Shown here in pieces: positions 1-5,671 of a DNA stretch of 5,681 nucleotides (position 1 is its first letter; every line of letters starts with the position of its first letter). The translations under genes were made by a program, and so were the position numbers. A model generated the notes under the pieces. That model had not been told where the DNA came from. It saw nothing but the letters and a program-made list of their open reading frames with translations, and did no database searches. Source of the stretch: Comamonadaceae bacterium (lineage in GTDB: Bacteria > Pseudomonadota > Gammaproteobacteria > Burkholderiales > Burkholderiaceae_C); contig CANGZO010000159.1 in NCBI GenBank assembly GCA_947458305.1, forward strand, positions 1-5,681. The letters run 5' to 3'.

Positions 1-227
1 ACGACCGGGAAGACATCGCGCAAGGGCGGCGGCTTCAGATGCCATTGCAGGTGCTGTGGGGCGCGCAAGGCGTGGTGCAGCGCTGTTTTGACCCGCTCAA
101 GGAATGGCAAAAAGTGGCCACACAGGCCAGCGGCGAGGCCTTGCCCTGCGGCCACTACATCGCCGAAGAAGCCCCCGACGCGCTGCTGGCCAAGTCTTTG
201 CCGTTTCTGCAAGGGCTGGCGGCATGA
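1..227 (+). CDS. Alpha/beta-hydrolase, haloacetate dehalogenase-like (C-terminal part only)
   Basis: The gene enters from the left edge; the first whole codon is at base 3 and 74 residues remain before TGA at 225-227. The fragment starts DREDIAQGRR and continues into PLQVLWG, a conserved late beta-strand of alpha/beta-hydrolases. A DPLKEW segment and the block CGHYIAEEAPDA follow. The His in CGHYIAEE (codon 153-155) should be the general-base histidine of the Asp-His-Asp triad. Family knowledge: this C-terminal pattern (DRxx...LWG, a pL..W segment, cGHf..EE.P) is typical of fluoroacetate/haloacetate dehalogenases, cytosolic enzymes that hydrolyse the carbon-halogen bond of small haloacids to hydroxyacids, and of related epoxide hydrolases. 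The nucleophile Asp and cap domain lie outside the window, so the substrate cannot be settled. An ATG at 39 is internal, because the reading frame and family similarity continue upstream of it. The gene overlaps the next one by four bases. Confidence 0.8.
   Translation, partial: DREDIAQGRRLQMPLQVLWGAQGVVQRCFDPLKEWQKVATQASGEALPCGHYIAEEAPDALLAKSLPFLQGLAA
211..215 (+). promoter_or_regulatory. Ribosome binding site deciding the DMT transporter start
   Basis: AAGGG lies 8 bases before the ATG at 224, inside the last codons of the upstream hydrolase gene. It supports 224 as the start, although the open frame extends upstream to 104. The extra upstream residues are arginine-rich and hydrophilic, unlike a transporter N-terminus, and overlap the hydrolase gene fully. 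Confidence 0.6.
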
Positions 228-1108
228 GCCAGCACAACCGGCGCGGCATCGTCACCATGACCGGGTCCATGGCATTTTTTGTGGTCAACGACGCCTTGGT
301 CAAATGGGTCAGCGCTGACCTGTCCACACCGCAACTGATTTTTGTGCGCGGCGTGATGACCACGACCTTGCTGCTGGCGCTGGCTGGGTGGATGGGCCAG
401 CTGCAGCTTTGGCGCACCACACTCACGCGCTCGGTGCCTGCCCGCGCTGTGCTCGACAGCCTGGCGTCCTTCACTTACCTCACGGCGGTGTTCCACATCC
501 CTTTGGGCAACGCCACGGCCATCAATTTGGCGGGCCCGCTGTTTTTGACTTTGATGGCGGTGTTCTTTTTGCACGAGCGGGTCACGCTGGGCCGCTGGGC
601 GCTGATCTTGCTGGGTTTTTCGGGCGTGCTGCTGGTGGTGCAGCCGCGCATGGGCGACTTCAATGCCTATGCCTTGCTCTGCCTGTTTGCGGCGGTGCTG
701 CACGCGGGGCGCGACTTTCTGACGCGTCTGGTGCCCGCTCATGTGCCTTCGCTGTTGATCACCTTGTCAACAGCCATCATGGTCACTGTGTTGGCGGGTG
801 TGTGGAGCCTTTTTGAGCCCTGGAAGCCGATGGCCACACAGCACCTGTGGCAGCTGTTTGGCGCGTCGCTTTGCTTGGCTGCGGGCTACCACTTGCTCAC
901 GCTCAGCATGCGTTTGGGCGACATGAGCGTGATCGGGCCATTCCGTTACAGCGGCCTGTTGGTGGCGCTGGTGCTGGGCTATTTGATGTGGGGCGATGTG
1001 CCCAACACGCTGGCCTGGTGCGGCATTGCGCTGGTGGTGGCCGCCGGATTGGGCCTGCTCCAGTCAGAGCGCATGCGCCGGCAGGCGCTGCTGGCAAGCG
1101 ACGCTTGA
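224..1108 (+). CDS. DMT superfamily transporter, two EamA domains
   Basis: A 294-residue inner-membrane protein, the usual length for ten-helix drug/metabolite transporters. Two EamA repeats are visible, about residues 8-139 and 148-279, each with five hydrophobic helices. The first repeat ends with the family pattern NATAINLAGPLFLTLMAVFF followed by HERV, then a helix ending in VVQPR. The second holds the short RDFLTRLVPAHVPS loop and ends with SVIGPFRYSGLLVALVLGY, the counterpart of the helix pair before the last segment. A basic tail (SERMRRQ) is probably cytoplasmic. The start at 224 forms ATGA with the stop of the hydrolase, so translational coupling is likely. Family members move amino acids, nucleotides, S-adenosylmethionine or other metabolites, mostly outward. 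The sequence alone does not give the substrate. The hydrolase neighbour could hint at small organic acids, but that is a guess. The gene is intact and ends in TGA before a convergent intergenic region. Confidence 0.9.
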   Translation: MSQHNRRGIVTMTGSMAFFVVNDALVKWVSADLSTPQLIFVRGVMTTTLLLALAGWMGQLQLWRTTLTRSVPARAVLDSLASFTYLTAVFHIPLGNATAINLAGPLFLTLMAVFFLHERVTLGRWALILLGFSGVLLVVQPRMGDFNAYALLCLFAAVLHAGRDFLTRLVPAHVPSLLITLSTAIMVTVLAGVWSLFEPWKPMATQHLWQLFGASLCLAAGYHLLTLSMRLGDMSVIGPFRYSGLLVALVLGYLMWGDVPNTLAWCGIALVVAAGLGLLQSERMRRQALLASDA

Positions 1109-1164
1109 AGACCCTGATAGGCCGGTACGCCTGAAACCCCAGCACATCCATGAAGCTAGGTGTC

Positions 1165-1194
1165 CAAGCCATCGCCCACGGGGTGGGCTCCTAC
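1165..1194 (-). repeat. REP-like palindromic repeat, copy 1 (inverted)
   Basis: Read on the minus strand, this copy begins GTAGGAGCCCACC and ends in GGCTTG. Its 30 bases match copy 3 (2661-2690) exactly in opposite orientation. The core has its own hairpin: GCCCAC at 1174-1179, a three-base loop, and GTGGGC at 1183-1188. Short extragenic units of this kind, with a GTAG-type head and a GC-rich imperfect palindrome, resemble REP elements, which in many proteobacteria are mobilised by REP-associated tyrosine transposases. No such transposase is present here. Confidence 0.8.
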
Positions 1195-1237
1195 GGGGAG
1201 GCGTCCGGTTTTTGTAGGAGCCCACCCCGTGGGCGAT
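1171..1237. terminator. Long hairpin from paired repeats, possible bidirectional terminator
   Basis: Bases 1171-1194 are the exact reverse complement of 1214-1237, giving a 24-bp perfect stem with a 19-base loop. It sits between two converging genes, so either transcript would fold into a very stable hairpin. A TTTTT run (1209-1213) lies in the loop and not after the stem. This is therefore not a textbook intrinsic terminator; a role in stopping transcription or protecting 3' ends is inferred from position and stability. Confidence 0.5.
1214..1237 (+). repeat. REP-like palindromic repeat, copy 2
   Basis: A 24-base copy in plus orientation, beginning GTAGGAGCCCACC and ending GGGCGAT. Identity with copy 3 extends three bases to the left (TTT), so 1211-1237 equals 2658-2684. 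The inner hairpin is GCCCAC (1220-1225), loop CCC, GTGGGC (1229-1234). After the core it reads AGGGCG, where copies 1 and 3 read GGCTTG, so the right flank belongs to a different subtype or has diverged. Confidence 0.8.
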
Positions 1238-1256
1238 AGGGCGCGGATAGGGTGCG
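1235..1256 (+). repeat. 11-base tandem duplication
   Basis: GATAGGGCGCG (1235-1245) is followed directly by GATAGGGTGCG (1246-1256), with one mismatch. The first unit starts inside the last bases of repeat copy 2, so the duplication extends the edge of that element. Confidence 0.6.
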
Positions 1257-1273
1257 ACAAGAGCCGTAACGTC

Positions 1274-1285
1274 GGCCCATGGGCC
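1274..1285. repeat. 12-base perfect palindrome downstream of metY
   Basis: GGCCCATGGGCC is perfectly self-complementary and lies 11 bases past the metY stop codon. It could form a short GC-rich hairpin at the 3' end of the metY message, but there is no following T run on the minus strand. Without a loop, a perfect palindrome folds less well as RNA, so a terminator role is only possible. Confidence 0.4.
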
Positions 1286-1296
1286 ATGGCATCGAC

Positions 1297-2580
1297 TCAG
1301 CGGCTGGCTTTGTCCAGCGCCTGGTCGATGTCCCACAAGATGTCGTCCAGATTTTCCAGGCCCACCGAAATGCGCACCATGTCGGGCGGCACGCCCGCAG
1401 CCAGTTGCTGGTCGTCGTCGAGCTGGCGGTGCGTGGTGCTGGCGGGGTGGCTGATCAGGGTGCGGGTGTCGCCGATATTCACCAGGTGGCTCATGAATTG
1501 GGCCGATTCGATGAAGGTCACGCCCTGAGCCAGCCCGCCTTTCACACCAAAGGACAGCAGGCCTGAAGCGCCGCGCATCTGGCGCTGCATCAGGGCGTGT
1601 TGCGGGTGATCGGGCAGCCCGGGGTAATTGACCCAGGCCACACGCGGGTCGGCCTGCAAAAACTTCGCCACACCCAAAGCGTTGTCGCAGTGCTTGCTCA
1701 TGCGCAGCGGCAGCGTCTCGACGCCTTGCAAAATCTGCCAGGCGCTCATGGGGCTGAGCGATGCGCCAAACACGCGCAGGCTTTCCATGCGGCAGCGCAT
1801 GGAAAAGCCAAAGTCGCCAAAGGTCTCGTAAAACTTCACACCGTGATAGCCCTTGGACGGCTCGGTCATGCCCGGGAACTTGCCGTTGTCCCAAGGGAAT
1901 TTGCCGCCCTCGACCACCACGCCACCCAAGGTGGTGCCGTGGCCCGCCAGGTATTTGGTGGCCGAATGCACCACGATGTCGGCACCCAACGCCAGCGGGT
2001 TGCACAGCAGCGGGCTGGGCACGGTGTTGTCGATGATGAGTGGCACGCCGTGCGCGTGGGCCACCTCGGCCACGGCAGCGATGTCCAGCACCACCATGCT
2101 CGGGTTGCCCAGACTCTCGGCATACACCGCCCGGGTGTTGGGGCGCATGGCGGCGGCAAAAGCCTCAGGCTTTGTCGCGTCCACAAAGCTGGTCTCGATG
2201 CCGAACTTGGCCAGGCTCACGGCCAGCAGGGTGACCGAGCCGCCGTACAAAGCCCCGGCCGCCACCACATGGTCGCCCGACTGCAAGATGGTCATGAGCG
2301 CCATGGTTTCGGCCGCCATCCCTGAGGCACTGGCCACGGCAGCGCGTCCACCTTCGAGCGCGGCCACACGCTCTTCGAGCACCGCCACCGTGGGGTTGCT
2401 CAGGCGCGAATACACATTGCCAAAGGTCTGCAGGTTGAACAGCGATGCCGCGTGCTCGGCGCTGTCGAACACGAAGCTGCTGGTTTGGTAGATGGGCAAG
2501 GCGCGTGCGCCTGTGGCCGCATCGGGAATTTGCCCGGCGTGGATGGCCAGGGTCTCGGGGTGAAATTGGCGGTCGGTCAT
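1297..2580 (-). CDS. metY: O-acetylhomoserine sulfhydrylase (aminocarboxypropyltransferase)
   Basis: This PLP-dependent enzyme of the Cys/Met metabolism family has 427 residues. It joins O-acetylhomoserine with sulfide to give homocysteine and acetate, the direct sulfhydrylation route to methionine, in the cytosol. Visible marks: ETLAIHAGQ at the N-terminus; NVYSRLSNPT (residues 55-64), whose Tyr57 and Arg59 usually contact the PLP phosphate of the partner subunit; GALYGG with Tyr112, which stacks on the cofactor; Asp184 in LIIDNT; and the Schiff-base Lys209 in SATKYLAGHG. The C-terminal part has GDTRTLISHPASTTH (370-384) with the substrate-carboxylate Arg373, then VRISVGLEN. The segment GYHGVKFYETFGDFGFSMRC and the full length fit the longer MetY type better than the shorter MetZ or cystathionine enzymes. 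The ATG at 2580 fits the family's usual start, but no good Shine-Dalgarno sequence precedes it. The gene is transcribed alone and is flanked on both sides by REP-like repeats. Confidence 0.95.
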   Translation of the reverse strand: MTDRQFHPETLAIHAGQIPDAATGARALPIYQTSSFVFDSAEHAASLFNLQTFGNVYSRLSNPTVAVLEERVAALEGGRAAVASASGMAAETMALMTILQSGDHVVAAGALYGGSVTLLAVSLAKFGIETSFVDATKPEAFAAAMRPNTRAVYAESLGNPSMVVLDIAAVAEVAHAHGVPLIIDNTVPSPLLCNPLALGADIVVHSATKYLAGHGTTLGGVVVEGGKFPWDNGKFPGMTEPSKGYHGVKFYETFGDFGFSMRCRMESLRVFGASLSPMSAWQILQGVETLPLRMSKHCDNALGVAKFLQADPRVAWVNYPGLPDHPQHALMQRQMRGASGLLSFGVKGGLAQGVTFIESAQFMSHLVNIGDTRTLISHPASTTHRQLDDDQQLAAGVPPDMVRISVGLENLDDILWDIDQALDKASR

Positions 2581-2611
2581 GGTGTTCGGGTGAAAAAAAG
2601 TCGGCTCAAAA

Positions 2612-2626
2612 ATTGTAAAAACTACA
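2612..2626 (-). promoter_or_regulatory. Candidate metY promoter element with TGTA-N5-TACA dyad
   Basis: On the minus strand TACAAT (2612-2617), one base from the -10 consensus, lies 31 bases before the metY ATG. No convincing -35 hexamer is seen at normal spacing. Overlapping it, 2614-2626 reads TGTAAAAACTACA on the plus strand, a dyad TGTA-N5-TACA that matches the T-N11-A shape bound by LysR-type regulators. A weak -10 region with an overlapping regulator site would suit a gene controlled by sulfur or methionine supply, but this is inference. Confidence 0.35.
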
Positions 2627-2660
2627 GGTCGGCCATGGGGCTTGGCGCGTGCTTGTATTT

Positions 2661-2690
2661 GTAGGAGCCCACCCCGTGGGCGATGGCTTG
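2661..2690 (+). repeat. REP-like palindromic repeat, copy 3
   Basis: A 30-base exact match to copy 1 in opposite orientation and, over 2658-2684, an exact match to copy 2. The inner hairpin is GCCCAC (2667-2672), loop CCC, GTGGGC (2676-2681). It ends two bases before the stop codon of the CoA-binding gene (2693-2695), so on the minus strand it forms the immediate 3' untranslated end of that operon and separates it from the metY promoter. Confidence 0.8.
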
Positions 2691-2692
2691 TC

Positions 2693-3160
2693 TCACACCA
2701 GTCGCCGCGCCGAGATAACGCCGGTGTTCACACCCACCCAGTTGAGCCCGCCAAACAACCGGGCATGTTCGATCTTGACGCAGCGGTTGCTCACCGAATC
2801 CATGCCCGCCTGCTGGGCCAAGGCGTCGGCTTCAGTATTGGCGACGCCCAGCTGCTGCCACAGGCACTTCGCACCGATTTGCATCGCTTGCTGGGCTATC
2901 GGCAGCACGTCTTCGCTGCGGCGAAACACATCGACCATGTCCACCTTGAACGGGATGTCGCCCAGGCTGGCGTAACAGGCTTCACCGAGGATCTCGCCGC
3001 CCGCATAACGCGGGTTGACCGGCACGATCTTGAAGCCGTGCGACTGCATGTATTTGGCCGCAAAGTAGCTGGGTCGGTGCCACTCGGCCGACAAACCCAC
3101 CACCGCGATGGTGTGGCAACTTTTGAGGATGCGCCGCAGCGCGTGCAAATCGTTGTGCAT
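2693..3160 (-). CDS. CoA-binding protein, YccU family
   Basis: A 155-residue soluble protein made of one CoA-binding Rossmann domain (CoA_binding_2 type), full length for the family. Key marks: IAVVGLSAEWHRPSY (18-32), the nucleotide-binding first strand and loop; IVPVNPRYAG (45-54); VDMVDVFRR (73-81); CLWQQLGV (99-106); and RCVKIEH (126-132). The tail GGLNWVGVNTG closes the domain. The fold is related to the CoA-binding half of succinyl-CoA synthetase, but there is no ligase or grasp domain, so binding of CoA or an acyl-CoA is expected and catalysis is not. The physiological role of the family is not established. The start is ATG at 3160 with AAGGA five bases upstream; a TTG directly before it at 3163 is in frame but better ignored. 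The gene begins 18 bases after the stop of the MFS carrier, so the two are probably co-transcribed. Confidence 0.88.
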   Translation of the reverse strand: MHNDLHALRRILKSCHTIAVVGLSAEWHRPSYFAAKYMQSHGFKIVPVNPRYAGGEILGEACYASLGDIPFKVDMVDVFRRSEDVLPIAQQAMQIGAKCLWQQLGVANTEADALAQQAGMDSVSNRCVKIEHARLFGGLNWVGVNTGVISARRLV

Positions 3161-3165
3161 CAAAG

Positions 3166-3170
3166 TCCTT
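3166..3170 (-). promoter_or_regulatory. Ribosome binding site of the CoA-binding gene
   Basis: On the minus strand AAGGA occupies 3170-3166, five bases before the ATG at 3160. It favours that ATG over the adjacent TTG at 3163, which would sit only two bases from the site. It lies in the 18-base gap after the MFS stop codon. Confidence 0.65.
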
Positions 3171-3178
3171 CTGTCTGA

Positions 3179-4378
3179 TCAATACTTCGCCAAGCCGCTG
3201 CGCTTCATTTGCCGCGAGGCCCAGGTGGCGCACAGCGACAGCACGCCGCACACCACCATCACGCCCAGGTAATGGCCGCTGTGGTCAAACACCGCGCCGG
3301 CCAGAACGGGCCCGAGCAAATTGCCCACAGCCGCGCCGCTGTAGAGCGTGCCCACCACGCTGGCCACCGATTTGCCGCCAAAGTAATCCATGCAAATGGC
3401 GGGGAGCAGCGACACAATGCTGCCGTAACTCAGGCCAAACCACAGGGCAAACAAAGCCAGCAGAGCGTGGCCACCGGCCAAAGCCCACAACACATACGAC
3501 GCACCCATGGACAGCTGCATCAGCACCAGCGTCTGTGCCCGTCCCAGCCGGTCCGCCACCAGGCCAATGGCAAAGCGCCCGACCAGGCTGCCCACGCCGA
3601 TCAAACCCACCAGGCCCACCGCCAGCGCTTCGCTCAGGCCCAAATCGCGAGCCGAAGCCGACACGTGCGCGAACGGGATGAACATCACGGGCGATGCCAA
3701 CACCGTGGCCAGGTACAACCAGCGGAAGGTGGGGCTGCGCAAGGTCTCGCGCAAGCTCAGGCCCGTGGCCGAGCCGCCTGCACCTGGGCCACCTGAAGCG
3801 TTTGCCGGTGCCGCAGGGGCGCGGCGCAACAAAGCCGCCGCCAACAAACCCAACACCAACACGCCCAGCGCCAAGACCTGCATCGCCTCGCGCCAAGGCA
3901 TGGGGCCAATCGCCATGGCCACCAGCACCGGCACCAGCAAAGTGCCTGCGCCCACGCCCGAACTGGCAATGCCCCCGGCCAAGCCGCGCCGGGTGGTGAA
4001 CCAGGGCTGCACGCTGGCAATCGACGGGGTGTAGACCAGGGCAATGCCCAAGCCCACCAGCAGGCCGTAACTCAGGTACACCGCCAGCAAAGACGTGGCC
4101 CAACTGGTGGCCAGCAGGCCCAGCGCAATCAGGGCCATGCCGGCCGAGCAGACGATGCGCGGGCCAAAGCGGTCGGCCAGCATGCCGCCGCCCGCACCCA
4201 GCACAAAGTAGACAAAGCCCGACAGGCCAAAGATCCAGGACACATCGGCCCGCTGGGCAGAGAACTCGACGGCGAACGATTCAAAAAACGCCGCAAACGA
4301 ATACGACACCCCAAAGATCACAGCCAGGCACACAAATGTGGCCCAAACCACCACCCAAGCGTAGGGGGTTTCTTTCAT
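3179..4378 (-). CDS. MFS carrier, monocarboxylate / oxalate-formate antiporter-like
   Basis: A 399-residue inner-membrane protein with twelve predicted helices in two halves of six, joined by an Ala/Gly/Pro-rich cytoplasmic loop (about 185-218). The loop between helices 2 and 3 carries the MFS motif GGMLADRFGPR (64-74), and the matching loop of the second half carries GLVADRLGR (272-280). The N-terminal YAWVVVWATF, the helix LVGLGIALVYTPSIASVQPWF (108-127) and TTRRGLAGGIASSGVGAGT (128-146) are typical of the monocarboxylate / oxalate-formate group, so a small carboxylate is the likely cargo; direction and exact substrate are unknown. The start is ATG at 4378, with GGAG five bases upstream and the protein beginning MKETPYAW. 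The in-frame extension to 4447 adds 23 residues that do not look like this family and overlaps the divergent promoter region. The CoA-binding gene follows after 18 bases. Confidence 0.88.
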   Translation of the reverse strand: MKETPYAWVVVWATFVCLAVIFGVSYSFAAFFESFAVEFSAQRADVSWIFGLSGFVYFVLGAGGGMLADRFGPRIVCSAGMALIALGLLATSWATSLLAVYLSYGLLVGLGIALVYTPSIASVQPWFTTRRGLAGGIASSGVGAGTLLVPVLVAMAIGPMPWREAMQVLALGVLVLGLLAAALLRRAPAAPANASGGPGAGGSATGLSLRETLRSPTFRWLYLATVLASPVMFIPFAHVSASARDLGLSEALAVGLVGLIGVGSLVGRFAIGLVADRLGRAQTLVLMQLSMGASYVLWALAGGHALLALFALWFGLSYGSIVSLLPAICMDYFGGKSVASVVGTLYSGAAVGNLLGPVLAGAVFDHSGHYLGVMVVCGVLSLCATWASRQMKRSGLAKY

Positions 4379-4471
4379 GGTGTCTCCGGTGTTCGCATGT
4401 TGCAAAGCATTGTGCCTTGCACGGGATGGGCACACCCCTGGGGTCACAAAGCCTGTGTCACACTGGCGCGC
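4379..4471. promoter_or_regulatory. Divergent promoter region between MFS carrier and TPR-methyltransferase
   Basis: These 93 bases must drive the carrier leftwards and the TPR-methyltransferase rightwards. I see no strong -35/-10 pair on either strand. Small symmetric elements are present: ACCCC-T-GGGGT (4434-4444) and GTGT-C-ACAC (4455-4463), plus GTCACA twice in the same direction (4443-4448 and 4457-4462). They could be operator sequence, but no regulator can be named. Confidence 0.4.
4384..4387 (-). promoter_or_regulatory. Ribosome binding site of the MFS carrier
   Basis: On the minus strand GGAG lies five bases before the ATG at 4378. It settles the start there, not at the far upstream in-frame codon at 4447. 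Confidence 0.65.
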
Positions 4472-5671
4472 ATGGACACCTCACTCGAACAAGCCCGCCA
4501 GGCCTTTCTGGATGGCGTTGAACAGTTTGAACGCCACCAATTTGAGGCGGCGGCATCCCTCTTTGAACGGGCATTGCAGCTGGCACCGGGCAGGCCCTCG
4601 GTGTTGATGAACTTGGGTGCAAGCTGCGTGCAGTTGGGCCGTTTTGAGCGAGCCGACGAGTGCCTGCGCCAATCCTTGGCGGCCGATGACCAGCAGTGCG
4701 ATGCCTGGGTGGCTTGGGGGGTCACGCAGATGGCTTTGGGCCAATGGCCACAGGCCCTGCACAGCCACGAGCAAGCGCGTGCTTTGGGCGCGGATGGCGC
4801 CGAGTTTTGTTTGCGCTGGGGTCAATGCCTGGCTTATGCCGGGCAGCTGCCTCAAGCCGTGCAGGCTTTTGACCAAGCCTTGGTGCACGCGCCCAACTTG
4901 GCCGAGGCCTGGAGCCAGCGTGCCCATGCCCAGCGTGACATGGGCCAGACCGCTGCAGCGATTGCGGGCTACCAACAAGCGCTGGCACTAGGCGCTGACC
5001 CGGAGCTGCACCGCTACTACCTGGCTGCCTTGAGCCCGGATCAGCCTGCAGTGAACGCGCCCGCGGCCTATGTCGAAAAACTTTTTGACCAATACGCCGA
5101 TGACTTCGAGGCGCACCTGGTCGGGCAATTGGGTTACCAAGGGCACAGCGTGCTTTTGCAGCACCTGCCTGCGGACCCGACTGCACGTTTTAAACGGGTG
5201 TGGGACTTGGGCTGTGGCACTGGTTTGTGCGGCACCTTGATCCGCCCCCGCGCCCAGCATTTGACCGGTGTGGACCTGTCTTCGGTCATGGTGGCCAAGG
5301 CCCGTGTGTTGGGGGTTTACGACAGCCTGCATGCCCAAGAGTTGGTGGCCTTCCTGCAGCAGACCACAGAGCCAGCCGACTTGGTGCTGGCGGCCGATGT
5401 GTTCATTTATGTGGGCTGGCTGGAGGCGGTTTTTGAAGCCCTGAGCCCCCGCGTGCGTTCGGGCGGTTGGTTGGCCCTGACCGTCGAAGAGGCCGATCCG
5501 GGCTTTGAAGTGCAGCTGCACAGCAGCTTGCGTTACGCGCACGCCCTGACGTATTTGCAAAAGCTGGCCGCAGAGCACGGCTGGCGATGGGCCAAGGTGC
5601 ACCGCGCGCCCTTGCGGCTGGACCAAGCCCAGCCCCTCATGGGTGCTTATGTTTATCTGCAAAAAACCTGA
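4472..5671 (+). CDS. TPR-repeat protein fused to SAM-dependent methyltransferase
   Basis: A 399-residue soluble protein in two parts. Residues 10-179 divide into five consecutive 34-residue TPR units (from 10, 44, 78, 112 and 146) with the usual small/large residue spacing, for example LGRFERADECLRQSL and AGQLPQAVQAFDQAL; they should form a protein-binding superhelix. A linker with YVEKLFDQYADDFEAHLV (200-217) and LGY follows, then a class I methyltransferase fold: VWDLGCGTGLCG (243-254) as the SAM-binding motif I, GVDLSS (266-271) with the acidic residue that contacts the ribose, LVLAADVFIYVG (304-315) as motif IV, and GGWLALTVEE (331-340). This layout fits the predicted TPR-containing methyltransferases of COG4976, whose substrate is not established. 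The start at 4472 is chosen because the TPR array begins directly after it; no Shine-Dalgarno sequence precedes it. An in-frame ATG at 4397 would add 25 residues without family character and would fall inside the divergent promoter. Confidence 0.88.
   Translation: MDTSLEQARQAFLDGVEQFERHQFEAAASLFERALQLAPGRPSVLMNLGASCVQLGRFERADECLRQSLAADDQQCDAWVAWGVTQMALGQWPQALHSHEQARALGADGAEFCLRWGQCLAYAGQLPQAVQAFDQALVHAPNLAEAWSQRAHAQRDMGQTAAAIAGYQQALALGADPELHRYYLAALSPDQPAVNAPAAYVEKLFDQYADDFEAHLVGQLGYQGHSVLLQHLPADPTARFKRVWDLGCGTGLCGTLIRPRAQHLTGVDLSSVMVAKARVLGVYDSLHAQELVAFLQQTTEPADLVLAADVFIYVGWLEAVFEALSPRVRSGGWLALTVEEADPGFEVQLHSSLRYAHALTYLQKLAAEHGWRWAKVHRAPLRLDQAQPLMGAYVYLQKT

Larger units (their letters stand above)
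1109..1296. other. Convergent intergenic region with palindromic repeats
   Basis: This 188-base stretch lies between the stop of the DMT transporter (plus) and the stop of metY (minus). It holds the inverted repeat pair described separately (1165-1237), an 11-base tandem duplication (1235-1256) and a perfect 12-base palindrome (1274-1285). No credible gene is seen. Short open frames crossing it are shadows of the flanking genes and of the repeats. Confidence 0.85.

Noticed and set aside
1165..1237. CRISPR array
   Set aside because: Only two repeat copies occur here, in opposite orientation, with a 19-base gap, and no cas gene is present. The structure is an inverted repeat.
1064..2005. Long minus-strand open frame (313 codons) overlapping metY
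   Set aside because: It is an alternate frame of metY. It is rich in Arg, Pro, Gly and His with no domain pattern, as expected of a shadow in GC-rich DNA.
1597..2325. Plus-strand open frame of 242 codons antisense to metY
   Set aside because: Its composition (many His, Gln, Arg and Ala) and its full overlap with a clear enzyme gene mark it as the reverse-strand shadow of metY codons.
1165..2690. Composite transposon or IS element carrying metY
   Set aside because: The repeats are only 24-30 bases, no transposase lies between them, no target-site duplication is visible, and metY has the same codon style as its neighbours.
3285..4103. Minus-strand open frame of 272 codons inside the MFS gene
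   Set aside because: It is frame-shifted against the carrier, with Gly/Arg/His-rich text and no membrane pattern; it is a shadow.
4459..4464. CACACT as a -10 box for a leaderless TPR-methyltransferase transcript
   Set aside because: The spacing to the ATG fits, but only three of six positions match the consensus and no -35 element is visible.
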